NCBI GenBank assembly: GCA_964291365.2
Contig: OZ220010.1
Coordinates: 992,001-1,056,000, forward strand
DNA: 64,000 nt
DNA from: JBDWFY01 sp964291365
GTDB taxonomy: Bacteria > Pseudomonadota > Alphaproteobacteria > Rhizobiales > Stappiaceae
Direction of reading: 5' to 3'
Made by a program: the position numbers and the translations under genes. The notes under the pieces are model-generated. The model saw nothing but the letters and a program-made list of their open reading frames with translations. It did no database searches and was not told where the DNA came from. Positions 1 through 9,661 of this stretch are shown piece by piece; position 1 is the first letter of the stretch; each line of letters begins with the position of its first letter.

Positions 1-278
1 ATATAAAACCATAAACTCATGGCCTACACAATTTGGTAGTTCAAAGAATATACAAACTCATGCACTTGCTACCTTATTCCCAACGTAAAACTGAAACTGG
101 GTGTTATCAACAGTAATTCACTAATGGTAATCAATAAAGAGCACTATGAGAGTTGTAAACTTGCTATTTTAACCTCAAGAGTGCACCAAATGAAGATAGA
201 CTTGGTACCATTATAGTCGCAGATACACACTTAATTTACTTGTAAAGAAGTTAGTACAAAATTATTAATCTAGCAGCT
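1..278. other. upstream flank of A1
   Basis: AT-rich flank before the first array gene. I see no coding signal or recognisable promoter element. It presumably holds the promoter and 5' leader of A1, because the A1 start codon is the first one of the long frame. Confidence 0.3.
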
Positions 279-3200
279 ATGTTCACTCTATCATCTTTAA
301 TGCTGGCAATTCTATTGCAGTATTCCAGATTTACAGAATGTGAATGTGATTCAGTGCAATACTTCATTAATCAGTCATTGAATATTACATGCCAGGGTCA
401 ACCCTGTCTTACTTTTCAACAATTCGCAGCTAATGCTCCCAAACTCCTCAAAAATGATACTGTTTTAAGATTCAGTTCTGGTAGCCATAGCTCTCCTTCT
501 AACAGACTGAACATAGTAAATAAAGAGAGATTTTCAAGTAATTCAGAAAACATTGACACTACAATTACATGTAATGACTCTAGTGTCTTCCAGTTCAACA
601 ATGTAATAAACGTTAATATAACAAATCTTACATTCAATGGATGTGGGAAAATATCTCCTGAAACTATTGCAGTGATAAAAGTCTCCAATAGTAATATTAA
701 TATCAATCATTGCACTTTTATCAACTCCAAAGGGAGAATTATTGACATTGCCTTTAGTGAAATGACAGTTATAAGAAGTGTTTTTAAGTTCTCTCAAGGC
801 ATAGTGCTCTCTGCAAACAATGCTACTGTATTTAACAGAGACTGTATTTATGAATTTAATTTATCACAACTGCTATATATCAGTTGGAGTAATGCATCAT
901 TTAAAAACTGTATATTTCATACTAACTATGCTCAAAGAGGTACTCGTTTAATTCATACACGGAAAAGTATATTCATGCTAAAAATATGTGAATTAGCCTG
1001 GAATAGAGCTAAAATGAATCTGCTACTTTTATTAAATTCCATAATCAGTATAAGTGCAACTACATTTAAACATAACTGCATTAAGTCTGAAGGCATAGTT
1101 TCACTAGAGAATTCTTTGTCAAACATTAGTAACAGCATATTTCACAATAATAGTGTATCAAGAGGAATGTTGCACATCAATAAAAGTAATGCAAAAATTC
1201 AAAGAAAACTAAGGATTCAAGAAAACAAAGCAAAGTGGGGAGTGTTATACATTTCTCAAAGTGTTGTGGAAACATATCAGGATATACTAATTCAGGGAAA
1301 TAGTGTAAACTACAGCACAGTAGACTTTCGCAATAGCACTATTAAAGTAATGGGAAATCTATATTTCTTAAATAATACTGGCTGCATCCTTATTGAAGAA
1401 AGTCAAACAGAATTCATTAAATCAAGTGAGTTTTCTCATAACAAACGAAAGAAAAATATATCAAGCATTAATTACAAGTTTGGAGGAGCTATTACCAGCA
1501 TTTGGAGCACTGTTTGCTTTAAGGGGACCACCAAATTTTTAGGAAACAAATCTTGGAAGGTAGGTGGTGCTATACTTGCTACTGAGAGTAGATTGTATAC
1601 AGGAAAAAGTATCCAATTCAAAGATAACTCTGCAGAAGAAGGTGGAGCACTCTACCTTGACAACAGTAATTTTATTTGTAAACAAGTGTGCTCTTTCGCT
1701 GGCAACACAGCATCATCAAAAGGTGGAGCAATTCACGCAATTAACTCTTTGATTTACATTGGTTATGAATGGTATATATTACAATGGAAAAAGAATGCGT
1801 TTACCATGATATCTTTTGTAAGCAACATTGCCAACAGCAAGGGTGGTGGGCTCAGTCTTGAAGCGAATGCAAAGCTTCAAGGTCCATTGGATCCAAAGTA
1901 TAATTACATAATAAAATTTAGCAATAATTCAGCACAAAAAGGAGGTGCAATTTATGTAGATGATTACACTAATATTGGCACTTGTGATGGCAAGCAATAT
2001 TCAACATGCTTCTTTAACATTCCATACTCCTATTTAAATGAAATGGAGGGTAGAGTAAAAATTGACAGCAACAACGGAAAATTTGCATTGTATGGTGGAC
2101 TATTGGACAGGTGCGTTCAAAGGACATCATTTATAGATATTTTAAAGAGGAACAGTACTAAGAGAGGTATTAGTTACTTAAGACGTCTTAGTAAAAAATG
2201 GCACATAGAAGAAATGATTACATCTGATCCAGTAAGAATTTGTTTTTGCAAAGGTGAAATTTTTGACTGTACTAAGGATAATAAGAAGTACAAAGTTAAA
2301 AATGGAGAAACATTCAATGTAAGTATCACTGCAGTGGATCAAGTTCAACGCCCAGTTAACGCCAAGATTTTTGTTCAACACCAATCGAGAAATATTCGTC
2401 TGGGAACAGGACAACGAGTACAACACATTGGTAGTAGTTGTAGTAGCTTAACACTAGCTGTTTATGCATCCCAAAATTCCACTCTCATAGATCTCACCAT
2501 ATTTGCTGATGGTCCATGCAGAGGAATTGGAATTTCAAATAGAACTATATTGGTAAATGTTTTACCTTGTGTGTGTCCAATTGGTTTTGAGCTATTAATA
2601 AAACCAGAAAGCTGCTCATGCGATTGTTCCTTACAGCTCAAATCTCACAAGGTGACATGCAATCAAATTAGTCAATCGCTAATACGACAAGGTGACTTCT
2701 GGATCAACTATACAAAAGACTCAGGTACCATACACTATGTCATTTACTCTCATTGCCCCTATGATTATTGCCTTCCATCAACAAGTAATGTTAGTGTTAA
2801 CCTAAACCTTCCAAATGGAATCAATGCTCAATGTGCTTACGATCGTATAGGATTATTATGTAGTAGTTGTAAATCTGATCTCAGTTTGTCTCTTGGAAGC
2901 TCACTTTGCCTACCATGTCCAAAAGATTGGCCGAAAATATTTGTACTTATTCTTTTAGGAGCAATGGCATCAGGTATTGCCCTTGTAATGATGATTTTTG
3001 CTCTAAATTTGACAGTAGCTGTTGGTACTCTCAATGGATTGATATTTTACGCAAACATTGTGGCCTCAAACTATTGTTCATTGCCAAAATCAAGTTTTTT
3101 TTCAGTTTTCATATCATGGCTCAATCTAGAATTGGGAATAGATACCTGTTTTTACAAAGGAATGGACACATACTCAAAAGCCTGGCTACAGTTTGCTTTT

Positions 3201-4244
3201 CCTGCTTATCTGATTGCTGTTTTATTCATGGTGATTATCATTGGTAAACATTCATCAACATTTGCAAAACTCATTGGGAAACGAAACCCCATAGCTACCC
3301 TTGCAACTCTGATATTACTGTCCTATACTAAAGTTATTCGCAATATAATCGATATTTTTTCTGTGGCAGTCATCTATTATTATGACTCTCGCAAAATCCT
3401 TTGGCTCCCTGATGCTAACATCGAATACCTCCGTGGTAAACACATCCCACTTTTTGTCATGGCAACAGTAATTATTGCCATAGGACTTGCTTATACGGTT
3501 CTGCTATTTATTTGGCAGTGGCTCCTTAAAGCACCAAACCATAAATTACTGCGGTGGATCAGAAACACAAGGCTTAATTTATTCATGGACGCAAATTTAG
3601 CTGCTTACAACCCAAAACATCGCTACTGGTCTGGATTACTTTTACTTATTCGAGTTGCCCTTTATCTCGAAATTGCATACTACAATTCGTATAAGATAAA
3701 TGCTAGCATTCTAGCTACAGGATTAATAGCTGCATGCCTGCTTTTTGCAAAAACACTATATAGAAATAAAGTTTACAAAACGAGAATATTAGACTACCTT
3801 GATTCCTTCAGCTATCTCAACCTCCTAATTTTGAGCATTGCTCAACTTTATAGTCAGCACAATGAGAAAGGGCAAATAATCGCTGCAAAAGTTTCAATAA
3901 GTGCCGCTTTTCTCCAGCTCCTATTTGTGCTAACTTACCACACAATTATCACCTTATTAGAAATTCCTCATCTAAGTAGAGTACATTCGTCACTAACTCA
4001 AAGACTACAAAGGGAATCGAAACTGAATGAACTCATTCCACTTAATTCTGAGCAAGAAACTGGGACAAAGGCAATGACTAGGCATGTTATCCCTACCTCA
4101 ACCGAAATAGGACTATCAGATTCTAGAGACACATCTGCACCTGAATATGGCAATTCTGAAGAACAGAGTATATCAGAAAACACTACACAATCAAATTGGG
4201 TGGAGACAGATAGCTTGTGGGAACCTCTTCTTAAAGAACCCTAA
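279..4244 (+). CDS. type A beta-helix multi-pass membrane protein (A1)
   Basis: Single uninterrupted frame of 1321 aa. Seen: an N-terminal hydrophobic signal peptide (about 1-21), then a long Asn/Ser/Thr-rich ectodomain (about 25-600) of repeating short strands. From about residue 402 it carries repeated GGAI/GGAL and FxxN motifs, like the parallel beta-helix repeats of chlamydial Pmp proteins. Next come the motif GGLLDRC (about 605), a beta-rich linker, a Cys cluster with CPIGF (about 765), CPYDYC (about 826) and GLLCSSC (about 858). About 8-9 hydrophobic segments follow (from about 887), including HRYWSGLLLLIR (about 1112), then a cytosolic tail of about 90 aa with STEIGLSDSR and a terminal SLWEPLL. 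Many N-glycosylation sequons suggest a surface ectodomain. Closest relative in the window is A3. Function is unknown; a receptor or adhesion role is inference. The frame opens with ATG after a non-coding leader. Confidence 0.9.
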   Translation: MFTLSSLMLAILLQYSRFTECECDSVQYFINQSLNITCQGQPCLTFQQFAANAPKLLKNDTVLRFSSGSHSSPSNRLNIVNKERFSSNSENIDTTITCNDSSVFQFNNVINVNITNLTFNGCGKISPETIAVIKVSNSNININHCTFINSKGRIIDIAFSEMTVIRSVFKFSQGIVLSANNATVFNRDCIYEFNLSQLLYISWSNASFKNCIFHTNYAQRGTRLIHTRKSIFMLKICELAWNRAKMNLLLLLNSIISISATTFKHNCIKSEGIVSLENSLSNISNSIFHNNSVSRGMLHINKSNAKIQRKLRIQENKAKWGVLYISQSVVETYQDILIQGNSVNYSTVDFRNSTIKVMGNLYFLNNTGCILIEESQTEFIKSSEFSHNKRKKNISSINYKFGGAITSIWSTVCFKGTTKFLGNKSWKVGGAILATESRLYTGKSIQFKDNSAEEGGALYLDNSNFICKQVCSFAGNTASSKGGAIHAINSLIYIGYEWYILQWKKNAFTMISFVSNIANSKGGGLSLEANAKLQGPLDPKYNYIIKFSNNSAQKGGAIYVDDYTNIGTCDGKQYSTCFFNIPYSYLNEMEGRVKIDSNNGKFALYGGLLDRCVQRTSFIDILKRNSTKRGISYLRRLSKKWHIEEMITSDPVRICFCKGEIFDCTKDNKKYKVKNGETFNVSITAVDQVQRPVNAKIFVQHQSRNIRLGTGQRVQHIGSSCSSLTLAVYASQNSTLIDLTIFADGPCRGIGISNRTILVNVLPCVCPIGFELLIKPESCSCDCSLQLKSHKVTCNQISQSLIRQGDFWINYTKDSGTIHYVIYSHCPYDYCLPSTSNVSVNLNLPNGINAQCAYDRIGLLCSSCKSDLSLSLGSSLCLPCPKDWPKIFVLILLGAMASGIALVMMIFALNLTVAVGTLNGLIFYANIVASNYCSLPKSSFFSVFISWLNLELGIDTCFYKGMDTYSKAWLQFAFPAYLIAVLFMVIIIGKHSSTFAKLIGKRNPIATLATLILLSYTKVIRNIIDIFSVAVIYYYDSRKILWLPDANIEYLRGKHIPLFVMATVIIAIGLAYTVLLFIWQWLLKAPNHKLLRWIRNTRLNLFMDANLAAYNPKHRYWSGLLLLIRVALYLEIAYYNSYKINASILATGLIAACLLFAKTLYRNKVYKTRILDYLDSFSYLNLLILSIAQLYSQHNEKGQIIAAKVSISAAFLQLLFVLTYHTIITLLEIPHLSRVHSSLTQRLQRESKLNELIPLNSEQETGTKAMTRHVIPTSTEIGLSDSRDTSAPEYGNSEEQSISENTTQSNWVETDSLWEPLLKEP

Positions 4245-4931
4245 ACTAAGCAAAACCTCAATTAATAGATGTACATATGCAGATTATACAGTCATTTGAT
4301 TTCTTAAAAATCATGTATTAATCATATATTGCAATTACATGGTTTCCACAAAAACATAATATAGCTAGAGTTCAATCACAAAATTAATGGTGACTCATAT
4401 GCATGTTGGCTACCCTAGCTTATGCTTATAATTGTGCTTGGTATAAGTATGCACGTTGAAACTGGGACAGCAAACGCACAAAAATTTAGGTACCACTGAA
4501 AAGACCCACACAGCTTTATTCCCTGCGGACAAACAGCTCAATTGCTGTATTCTCAACACTGCTTCCATTTGTTCAATAGAAAAGGTAAAACCATTGGGTG
4601 AAATTGTCAACACTTGACCAAGAAGTGATAAACTATAGCACCTAAACTGATCATGCAGGCTTCATCAGAGCTAACTGACTCTAAAAACCTCCTAATTTCT
4701 TCCCAAATGCAATCAGAGGACTGAATACAACAACAGCTATTCACAAAGCATATACACCCGACTATACATGCACAAGAGATGTCATAGTCAGTCTTAATAC
4801 ATTTTACATGATTGTATAATATTATACTAGCTACCCAACAATACTATAGAGCAAGTTGGCTTTCAAAGGACACGTATTGCCAGTAAGATCTGAATTGATC
4901 TACTAGATCTCTTGAGCCACTAACAAAGTTT
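4245..4931. other. A1-A2 intergenic region
   Basis: No gene seen. The stretch 4691-4724 (core TTCCCAAATG) resembles 13930-13963 in the A3-A4 intergenic region. This non-coding similarity supports duplication of a whole two-gene unit. Confidence 0.4.
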
Positions 4932-7900
4932 ATGTACAAAATGGATGTGCAAGTATTAGTAAAGCTAGGAACACTCCTATATTTACTTAGCATCACAGTA
5001 TGTGACTCTACCATTTATTCTTTAGAAACTTCATGCATAAGTAATGCTCCTTGCTTTACTTTACAGCAGTTTGCTGCTAGCACTTCTCGTTATCTCAGAA
5101 ACCAAACTATTTTGCGGTTAAATCTTGGCTACCATAACTTTTCTACAAGATTGAACGTACAAAACACCAAATTTTTTTCTATTACTTCAGAAGCTGCAAA
5201 GAGTATCATTAACTGCAATCAATTTTCAGGATTTTACTTCAGCAAAGTGGAGGTGATTAACATAAGCAATATCACATTTATTGGGTGTGGAGGTTCCAAT
5301 GCAGTCATAAACATCTCCCATAGTACTGCTTCCATTACTGGCTGTATGTTCACTCACTCAAATGGAATAGATATTCTCGCAAGACGCAGTAGTGTAATAG
5401 TAAGGAATAGCATGTTTAAATACTCTCACAGAGGAGTATTAAATGCAAAGACAAACTCCAGTATATCTGTTACTGAAAGTACTTTTGAATTCAATAATTT
5501 GACTGCTAAGTATTCAGTTCTGTACATCAAATCAAGCAAGGCAAACTTTCTGAAAAGCACATTTCATAACAATACAGCAAAGAGTGACACAGATATCATA
5601 CATGTAAGAAAGGGCATACTTGTACTAGATCAATGTATACTGACCAACAACAGTGCAAAAGTAGGTAACATTGTTGACATAGACTATGACAGTGCAATTA
5701 CAATCATTAATACCCATTTCAGGTACAACTCATTACGAACTGGAATACTTTCAGCAGAATATAGCAACGTGACCATTGACAACTGTACATTTATCAATAA
5801 CACAGTAACAAAAGTTGGAGTGTTCAATGTCAGAAAATGTAACATTGAGGTAATAGGTAGATTGGAAATAAGAGAAAACACTGCAGAGTGGGGAGTGTTA
5901 GTTATCCGATATAGTGAATTTAAAGCATACCAAAATGTAACAATTACAGGCAACAATGTAACCTTGAGTACTATAGATATTCAGAATAGTAAACTTGAAC
6001 TTAATGGAAGCATAGAATTTACCCACAACGTCGGTAATATCTTTATTGAAGAAAGTAAAATAGTACTAAATATGCCAAGCATATTCTGTGATAATGAGCA
6101 GACAGAGCATAAAAATACATCACTGTATGAACAAGGCGGTGCAATTACTTGTATTTGGAGTGCCATTTACTTCAATAACGCCACAACCTTTTGTAGAAAT
6201 AAATCCTGGAAGGTAGGAGGTGCAATAAATGTAATAGAGAGCAGAGTATATACACACAGTGATGCCACATACTCTGAAAATGAGGCAGAGATGGGAGGCG
6301 CTTTGTATCTTGACCACAGTTATCTTATTTGCAAAAGAAATTGCTCTTTTATTCGTAACAAGGCGTCATTAAAAGGAGGAGCAATACATGCAATTGACTC
6401 CATAATATCCATTGGCTATGAGTGGTATGATATTCAAGAGATCAGTGCTACACCTAGATTTTTAATATTTGAGGATAATTACGCTGAGAATGCTGGCGGT
6501 GGGATCAGTCTAGAGGCAAATGCTAAAGTTCGTGGCCCATTAAAATCAGAATACAAGTACTGGATAAAATTTATTAACAATACTGCACCAAACGGAGCTG
6601 CAATATACGTGAATGACTATGGCACTTGTAGTGATGTAAGAAATTCAACATGCTTTTTACAGACACCATCATTCAAGAGTAAAGATAGAAAATCTTTTGT
6701 TGTAATCAATAGCACTGATAGCAATAATGCCATATATGGAGGACTACTGGATAGATGTATTGCAAAGAGTGATTACAGAGATGTGCACAATGGAAGGCAG
6801 TTGACTATAGGAATGACATACTTAAAGAAGGTTACAAATGTTAATTCAATTGATAGACAAATAACATCCGATCCAGTTAGACTATGCTACTGTCACAATG
6901 GAACAATGAACTGTAGTTACCAACATCCAACAGTTAAGGCAGAGAAAGGAAGGGTATTTAGTGTATCTGTCACAGCAGTTGATCAGGCATATCATTCAGT
7001 GAATGCTACAATTCAAATTGATTACCATCACTCAAGTGGTGTTCACCTTGGAGATGGACAAAATGCACAGCAAATACCCAATGAGTGCAGTGATCTAACA
7101 TTGAACATCTACTCCTCATATCACAATTCAACAACACTAATTCTGTATGCTAGTGGGCCATGTAATAGCACAAAGATTTCTAAAAGAAGCCTAGATGTTA
7201 TCTTCACACGTTGTACTTGTCCAATTGGTTTTCAAGAAATGATTATACTAAGTGGTGGTTGTCAATGTGACTGCGATGCACGCATCAAAAAATACATTAC
7301 CAAATGCAATGAAGCAACTGAGTCACTAATACGACAAGGCAACTTCTGGATTGACTACGACAATACCACAAGCAATAATCCTTATATTATATATCATAAT
7401 TGTCCATATGATTATTGCCTTTCACCAACAAAAAATGTGAGTATAAATCTAAACATTCATGATGGAGCTGATGCTCAATGTGCCTTCCATCGCACTGGGC
7501 TACTGTGTAGCACCTGTAAGTCTCCACTTAGTCTCTCGATTGGAAGTTCACGTTGCTTAAAATGTACAGAAGACTGGCCAAAAGTTTTTATTGCTACCAT
7601 TATTGGGGGAGGCTTATCTGGTATTTTATTTGTGGTAATAATCCTGGTCTTGAACATGACCATAGCAGTTGGAACACTGAATGGATTCATCTTTTACGTA
7701 AACATTGTATCCTCAAACAATATCATCTACCGCAGCATCGGCTCTCGATCTAATACTCCACTTTTAGTATTCATAGCTTGGTTCAATTTGGAATTGGGAA
7801 TAGACACATGTTTCTTCAAAGGATTGGACACATACTCAAAAATCTGGCTACAATTTGCATTTCCTATTTACTTAATTGTGGTACTATTTGCAATAATCAC

Positions 7901-8909
7901 CATCAGTAGATGCTCGTTCAAATTTGCTACACTAATTGGCAAGCGAAATCCAGTAGCAACCCTTGCCACTCTCATACTAGTCTCCTATATGAAATTCCTT
8001 CGTAACACCATCGAGATACTCTCATTTGCAGTCCTCCATCATCCTGATGGATCACACAAATTACATTGGCTTCCTGATGCCAATATAAGGTACTTTCAGG
8101 GCAAACACATTCCTCTATTCCTGATGGCTGTATTTATTGTCATCATAGGCCTTTCCTATACAGTTTTCTTGTTCTCATGGCAATGGCTGCTTCCAGCATC
8201 AAACTATAGACTACTAAGGTGGATTCGTAATACAAGGTTTAATTCGTTCATGGAGGTGAATGTTGCTGCTTATAGACCAAAGCAACGCTACTGGACTGGC
8301 CTAATGTTACTTATTCGAGTTGCACTCTATCTTGAAATAGCTTACAATTATAGGGAGTCCAAAGCTAGCCTGCTAGCAACAGCATTGATAGCAGCTAGTC
8401 TACTTCTTTTAATCATAGTAGTAGGTGGCAACGTTTACAGGAAGAAATTTGTTGGCTGCCTGAATTCCCTCTTCTATTTTAATCTCTTGATGCTTAGCAT
8501 TGCTCAGTTTTATTGGCAAAACAACACAAAAGGAAAAAGAATTTCTGCAGAAATTTCTGTGGGTTTTGCCTTTGCTTTACTGCTTGGTGTTCTTATTTAT
8601 CACACTATTAAAACTTTACTTGAAATATCTTGCCTTAATCGTTTAAAAGTCTCAATTGTACAGAGAATAAGCAAGATGGGTAAGACTCATATACTGGTTG
8701 GCCATCAAGAAACAGATTTGATTCTGCAGATAATGCCCTCACAAGTTGCCCCCACATTCACTGAAGTTGGACTCTCAGATTCAAGAGAAGCATGCACAAA
8801 TGAATATGGGGAAGAGCATGACACATCTAAAAATGCTGCACAGTTATCTACAACTATACAGGAGGAGAGAAACAGCTTACGTGAACCTCTGCTACTAGAA
8901 GAACAATGA
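4932..8909 (+). CDS. type A beta-helix multi-pass membrane protein (A2)
   Basis: Single frame of 1325 aa; a second in-frame Met at codon 4 (4941) sits closer to the hydrophobic signal sequence and may be the true start. Same plan as A1: signal peptide, Asn-rich beta-helix ectodomain with GGAI/GGAL and FxxN repeats (about 400-560), GGLLDRC (about 603), CTCPIGF (about 761), CPYDYC (about 826), GLLCSTC (about 856), 8-9 membrane segments from about 885 with QRYWTGLMLLIR (about 1118). The tail carries TEVGLSDSRE and a terminal SLREPLL. The seventh and eighth membrane segments (VVGGNVYRKKFVG, FYFNLLMLSIAQFYW) are shared with A4, not with A1 or A3. A2 is therefore the second member of a duplicated pair. 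The function is not known. Confidence 0.9.
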   Translation: MYKMDVQVLVKLGTLLYLLSITVCDSTIYSLETSCISNAPCFTLQQFAASTSRYLRNQTILRLNLGYHNFSTRLNVQNTKFFSITSEAAKSIINCNQFSGFYFSKVEVINISNITFIGCGGSNAVINISHSTASITGCMFTHSNGIDILARRSSVIVRNSMFKYSHRGVLNAKTNSSISVTESTFEFNNLTAKYSVLYIKSSKANFLKSTFHNNTAKSDTDIIHVRKGILVLDQCILTNNSAKVGNIVDIDYDSAITIINTHFRYNSLRTGILSAEYSNVTIDNCTFINNTVTKVGVFNVRKCNIEVIGRLEIRENTAEWGVLVIRYSEFKAYQNVTITGNNVTLSTIDIQNSKLELNGSIEFTHNVGNIFIEESKIVLNMPSIFCDNEQTEHKNTSLYEQGGAITCIWSAIYFNNATTFCRNKSWKVGGAINVIESRVYTHSDATYSENEAEMGGALYLDHSYLICKRNCSFIRNKASLKGGAIHAIDSIISIGYEWYDIQEISATPRFLIFEDNYAENAGGGISLEANAKVRGPLKSEYKYWIKFINNTAPNGAAIYVNDYGTCSDVRNSTCFLQTPSFKSKDRKSFVVINSTDSNNAIYGGLLDRCIAKSDYRDVHNGRQLTIGMTYLKKVTNVNSIDRQITSDPVRLCYCHNGTMNCSYQHPTVKAEKGRVFSVSVTAVDQAYHSVNATIQIDYHHSSGVHLGDGQNAQQIPNECSDLTLNIYSSYHNSTTLILYASGPCNSTKISKRSLDVIFTRCTCPIGFQEMIILSGGCQCDCDARIKKYITKCNEATESLIRQGNFWIDYDNTTSNNPYIIYHNCPYDYCLSPTKNVSINLNIHDGADAQCAFHRTGLLCSTCKSPLSLSIGSSRCLKCTEDWPKVFIATIIGGGLSGILFVVIILVLNMTIAVGTLNGFIFYVNIVSSNNIIYRSIGSRSNTPLLVFIAWFNLELGIDTCFFKGLDTYSKIWLQFAFPIYLIVVLFAIITISRCSFKFATLIGKRNPVATLATLILVSYMKFLRNTIEILSFAVLHHPDGSHKLHWLPDANIRYFQGKHIPLFLMAVFIVIIGLSYTVFLFSWQWLLPASNYRLLRWIRNTRFNSFMEVNVAAYRPKQRYWTGLMLLIRVALYLEIAYNYRESKASLLATALIAASLLLLIIVVGGNVYRKKFVGCLNSLFYFNLLMLSIAQFYWQNNTKGKRISAEISVGFAFALLLGVLIYHTIKTLLEISCLNRLKVSIVQRISKMGKTHILVGHQETDLILQIMPSQVAPTFTEVGLSDSREACTNEYGEEHDTSKNAAQLSTTIQEERNSLREPLLLEEQ

Positions 8910-9661
8910 AGCACAATAATTGTGTGTACTATTTGCATACTAATTTTTATGCTGCTCTTGAGACTTTAACAAACAAACTGACAAATGGTCTCTATTATCA
9001 TAGTCAATTGCCAAGAGGTAGTGATCAAGACTGCTGATAGCATAATCATAAATTTTATGGAATTGTGCTGTTTTTATATTCATGCATGGCAGGATTGATA
9101 CTATTCCTCTACTATTACACTTGAGTATATGAATGAGCTACAAAAAAAACTTATAGTTTGGTTGAGCCAATGCTATGATTTATCGCTGACTTTTGTATAA
9201 AAATTCATACATAGCAATGAAGTGACATCGCTCTCAGTTGCAGTGGCTGCATAGAAACAACGAAGATTCTTTTGTGGACAACTTAATGCTCGGTGTACAA
9301 CTTGCAAGTTGTACACCGAGCATTAAGTTGTCCACAAAAGAATCTTCGTTGTTTCTATACATAGCAATGTTAGGCTTATTCCAGTGATCAACAACTTGTG
9401 TACACACTATGTTTGCATAATGCTATGACATTTATCTCATATTTATAAACAGTGATTTTTCCCAATTCAATACAGTATAGACTTCCTAGAGTAGCGGCAA
9501 TTCACATACACGTATGCCATGGTAAATGCAGTTGGGAATACTTCAAACAAAAAGTCCGAGATTTATTGTATTCTTTGCTAATAAGCCACAACCTTTGTGT
9601 CTGATGTTAGAACACAGTATAGTTGGTGTTTTAGCAACAAAGAGAAATTTATGATACAGAA
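8910..9661. other. A2-A3 intergenic region
   Basis: No gene seen. It holds the palindromic element at 9207-9369, listed separately. The rest is AT-rich sequence without recognisable features. Confidence 0.4.
9207..9369. repeat. fold-back element with a perfect 108-bp palindrome
   Basis: Bases 9251-9304 are the exact reverse complement of 9305-9358, with no spacer (centre CTTG/CAAG). A 13-bp direct repeat (ATACATAGCAATG) lies at 9207-9219 and 9357-9369, resembling a target duplication. The left arm and its leader (from 9220) recur as a single-arm copy at about 42031-42114. The element is therefore a dispersed repeat whose copy here has become a fold-back. Confidence 0.8.

Noticed and set aside
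416..797. Minus-strand frames opposite the A genes
   Set aside because: They are antisense shadows of the long plus-strand frames with no homology or start context.
4200..4244. Canonical acidic dileucine or GGA-type sorting signal in the type A tail
   Set aside because: The acidic residue is two positions before LL, not four (ExxxLL) or three (DxxLL). The motif is conserved but not canonical.
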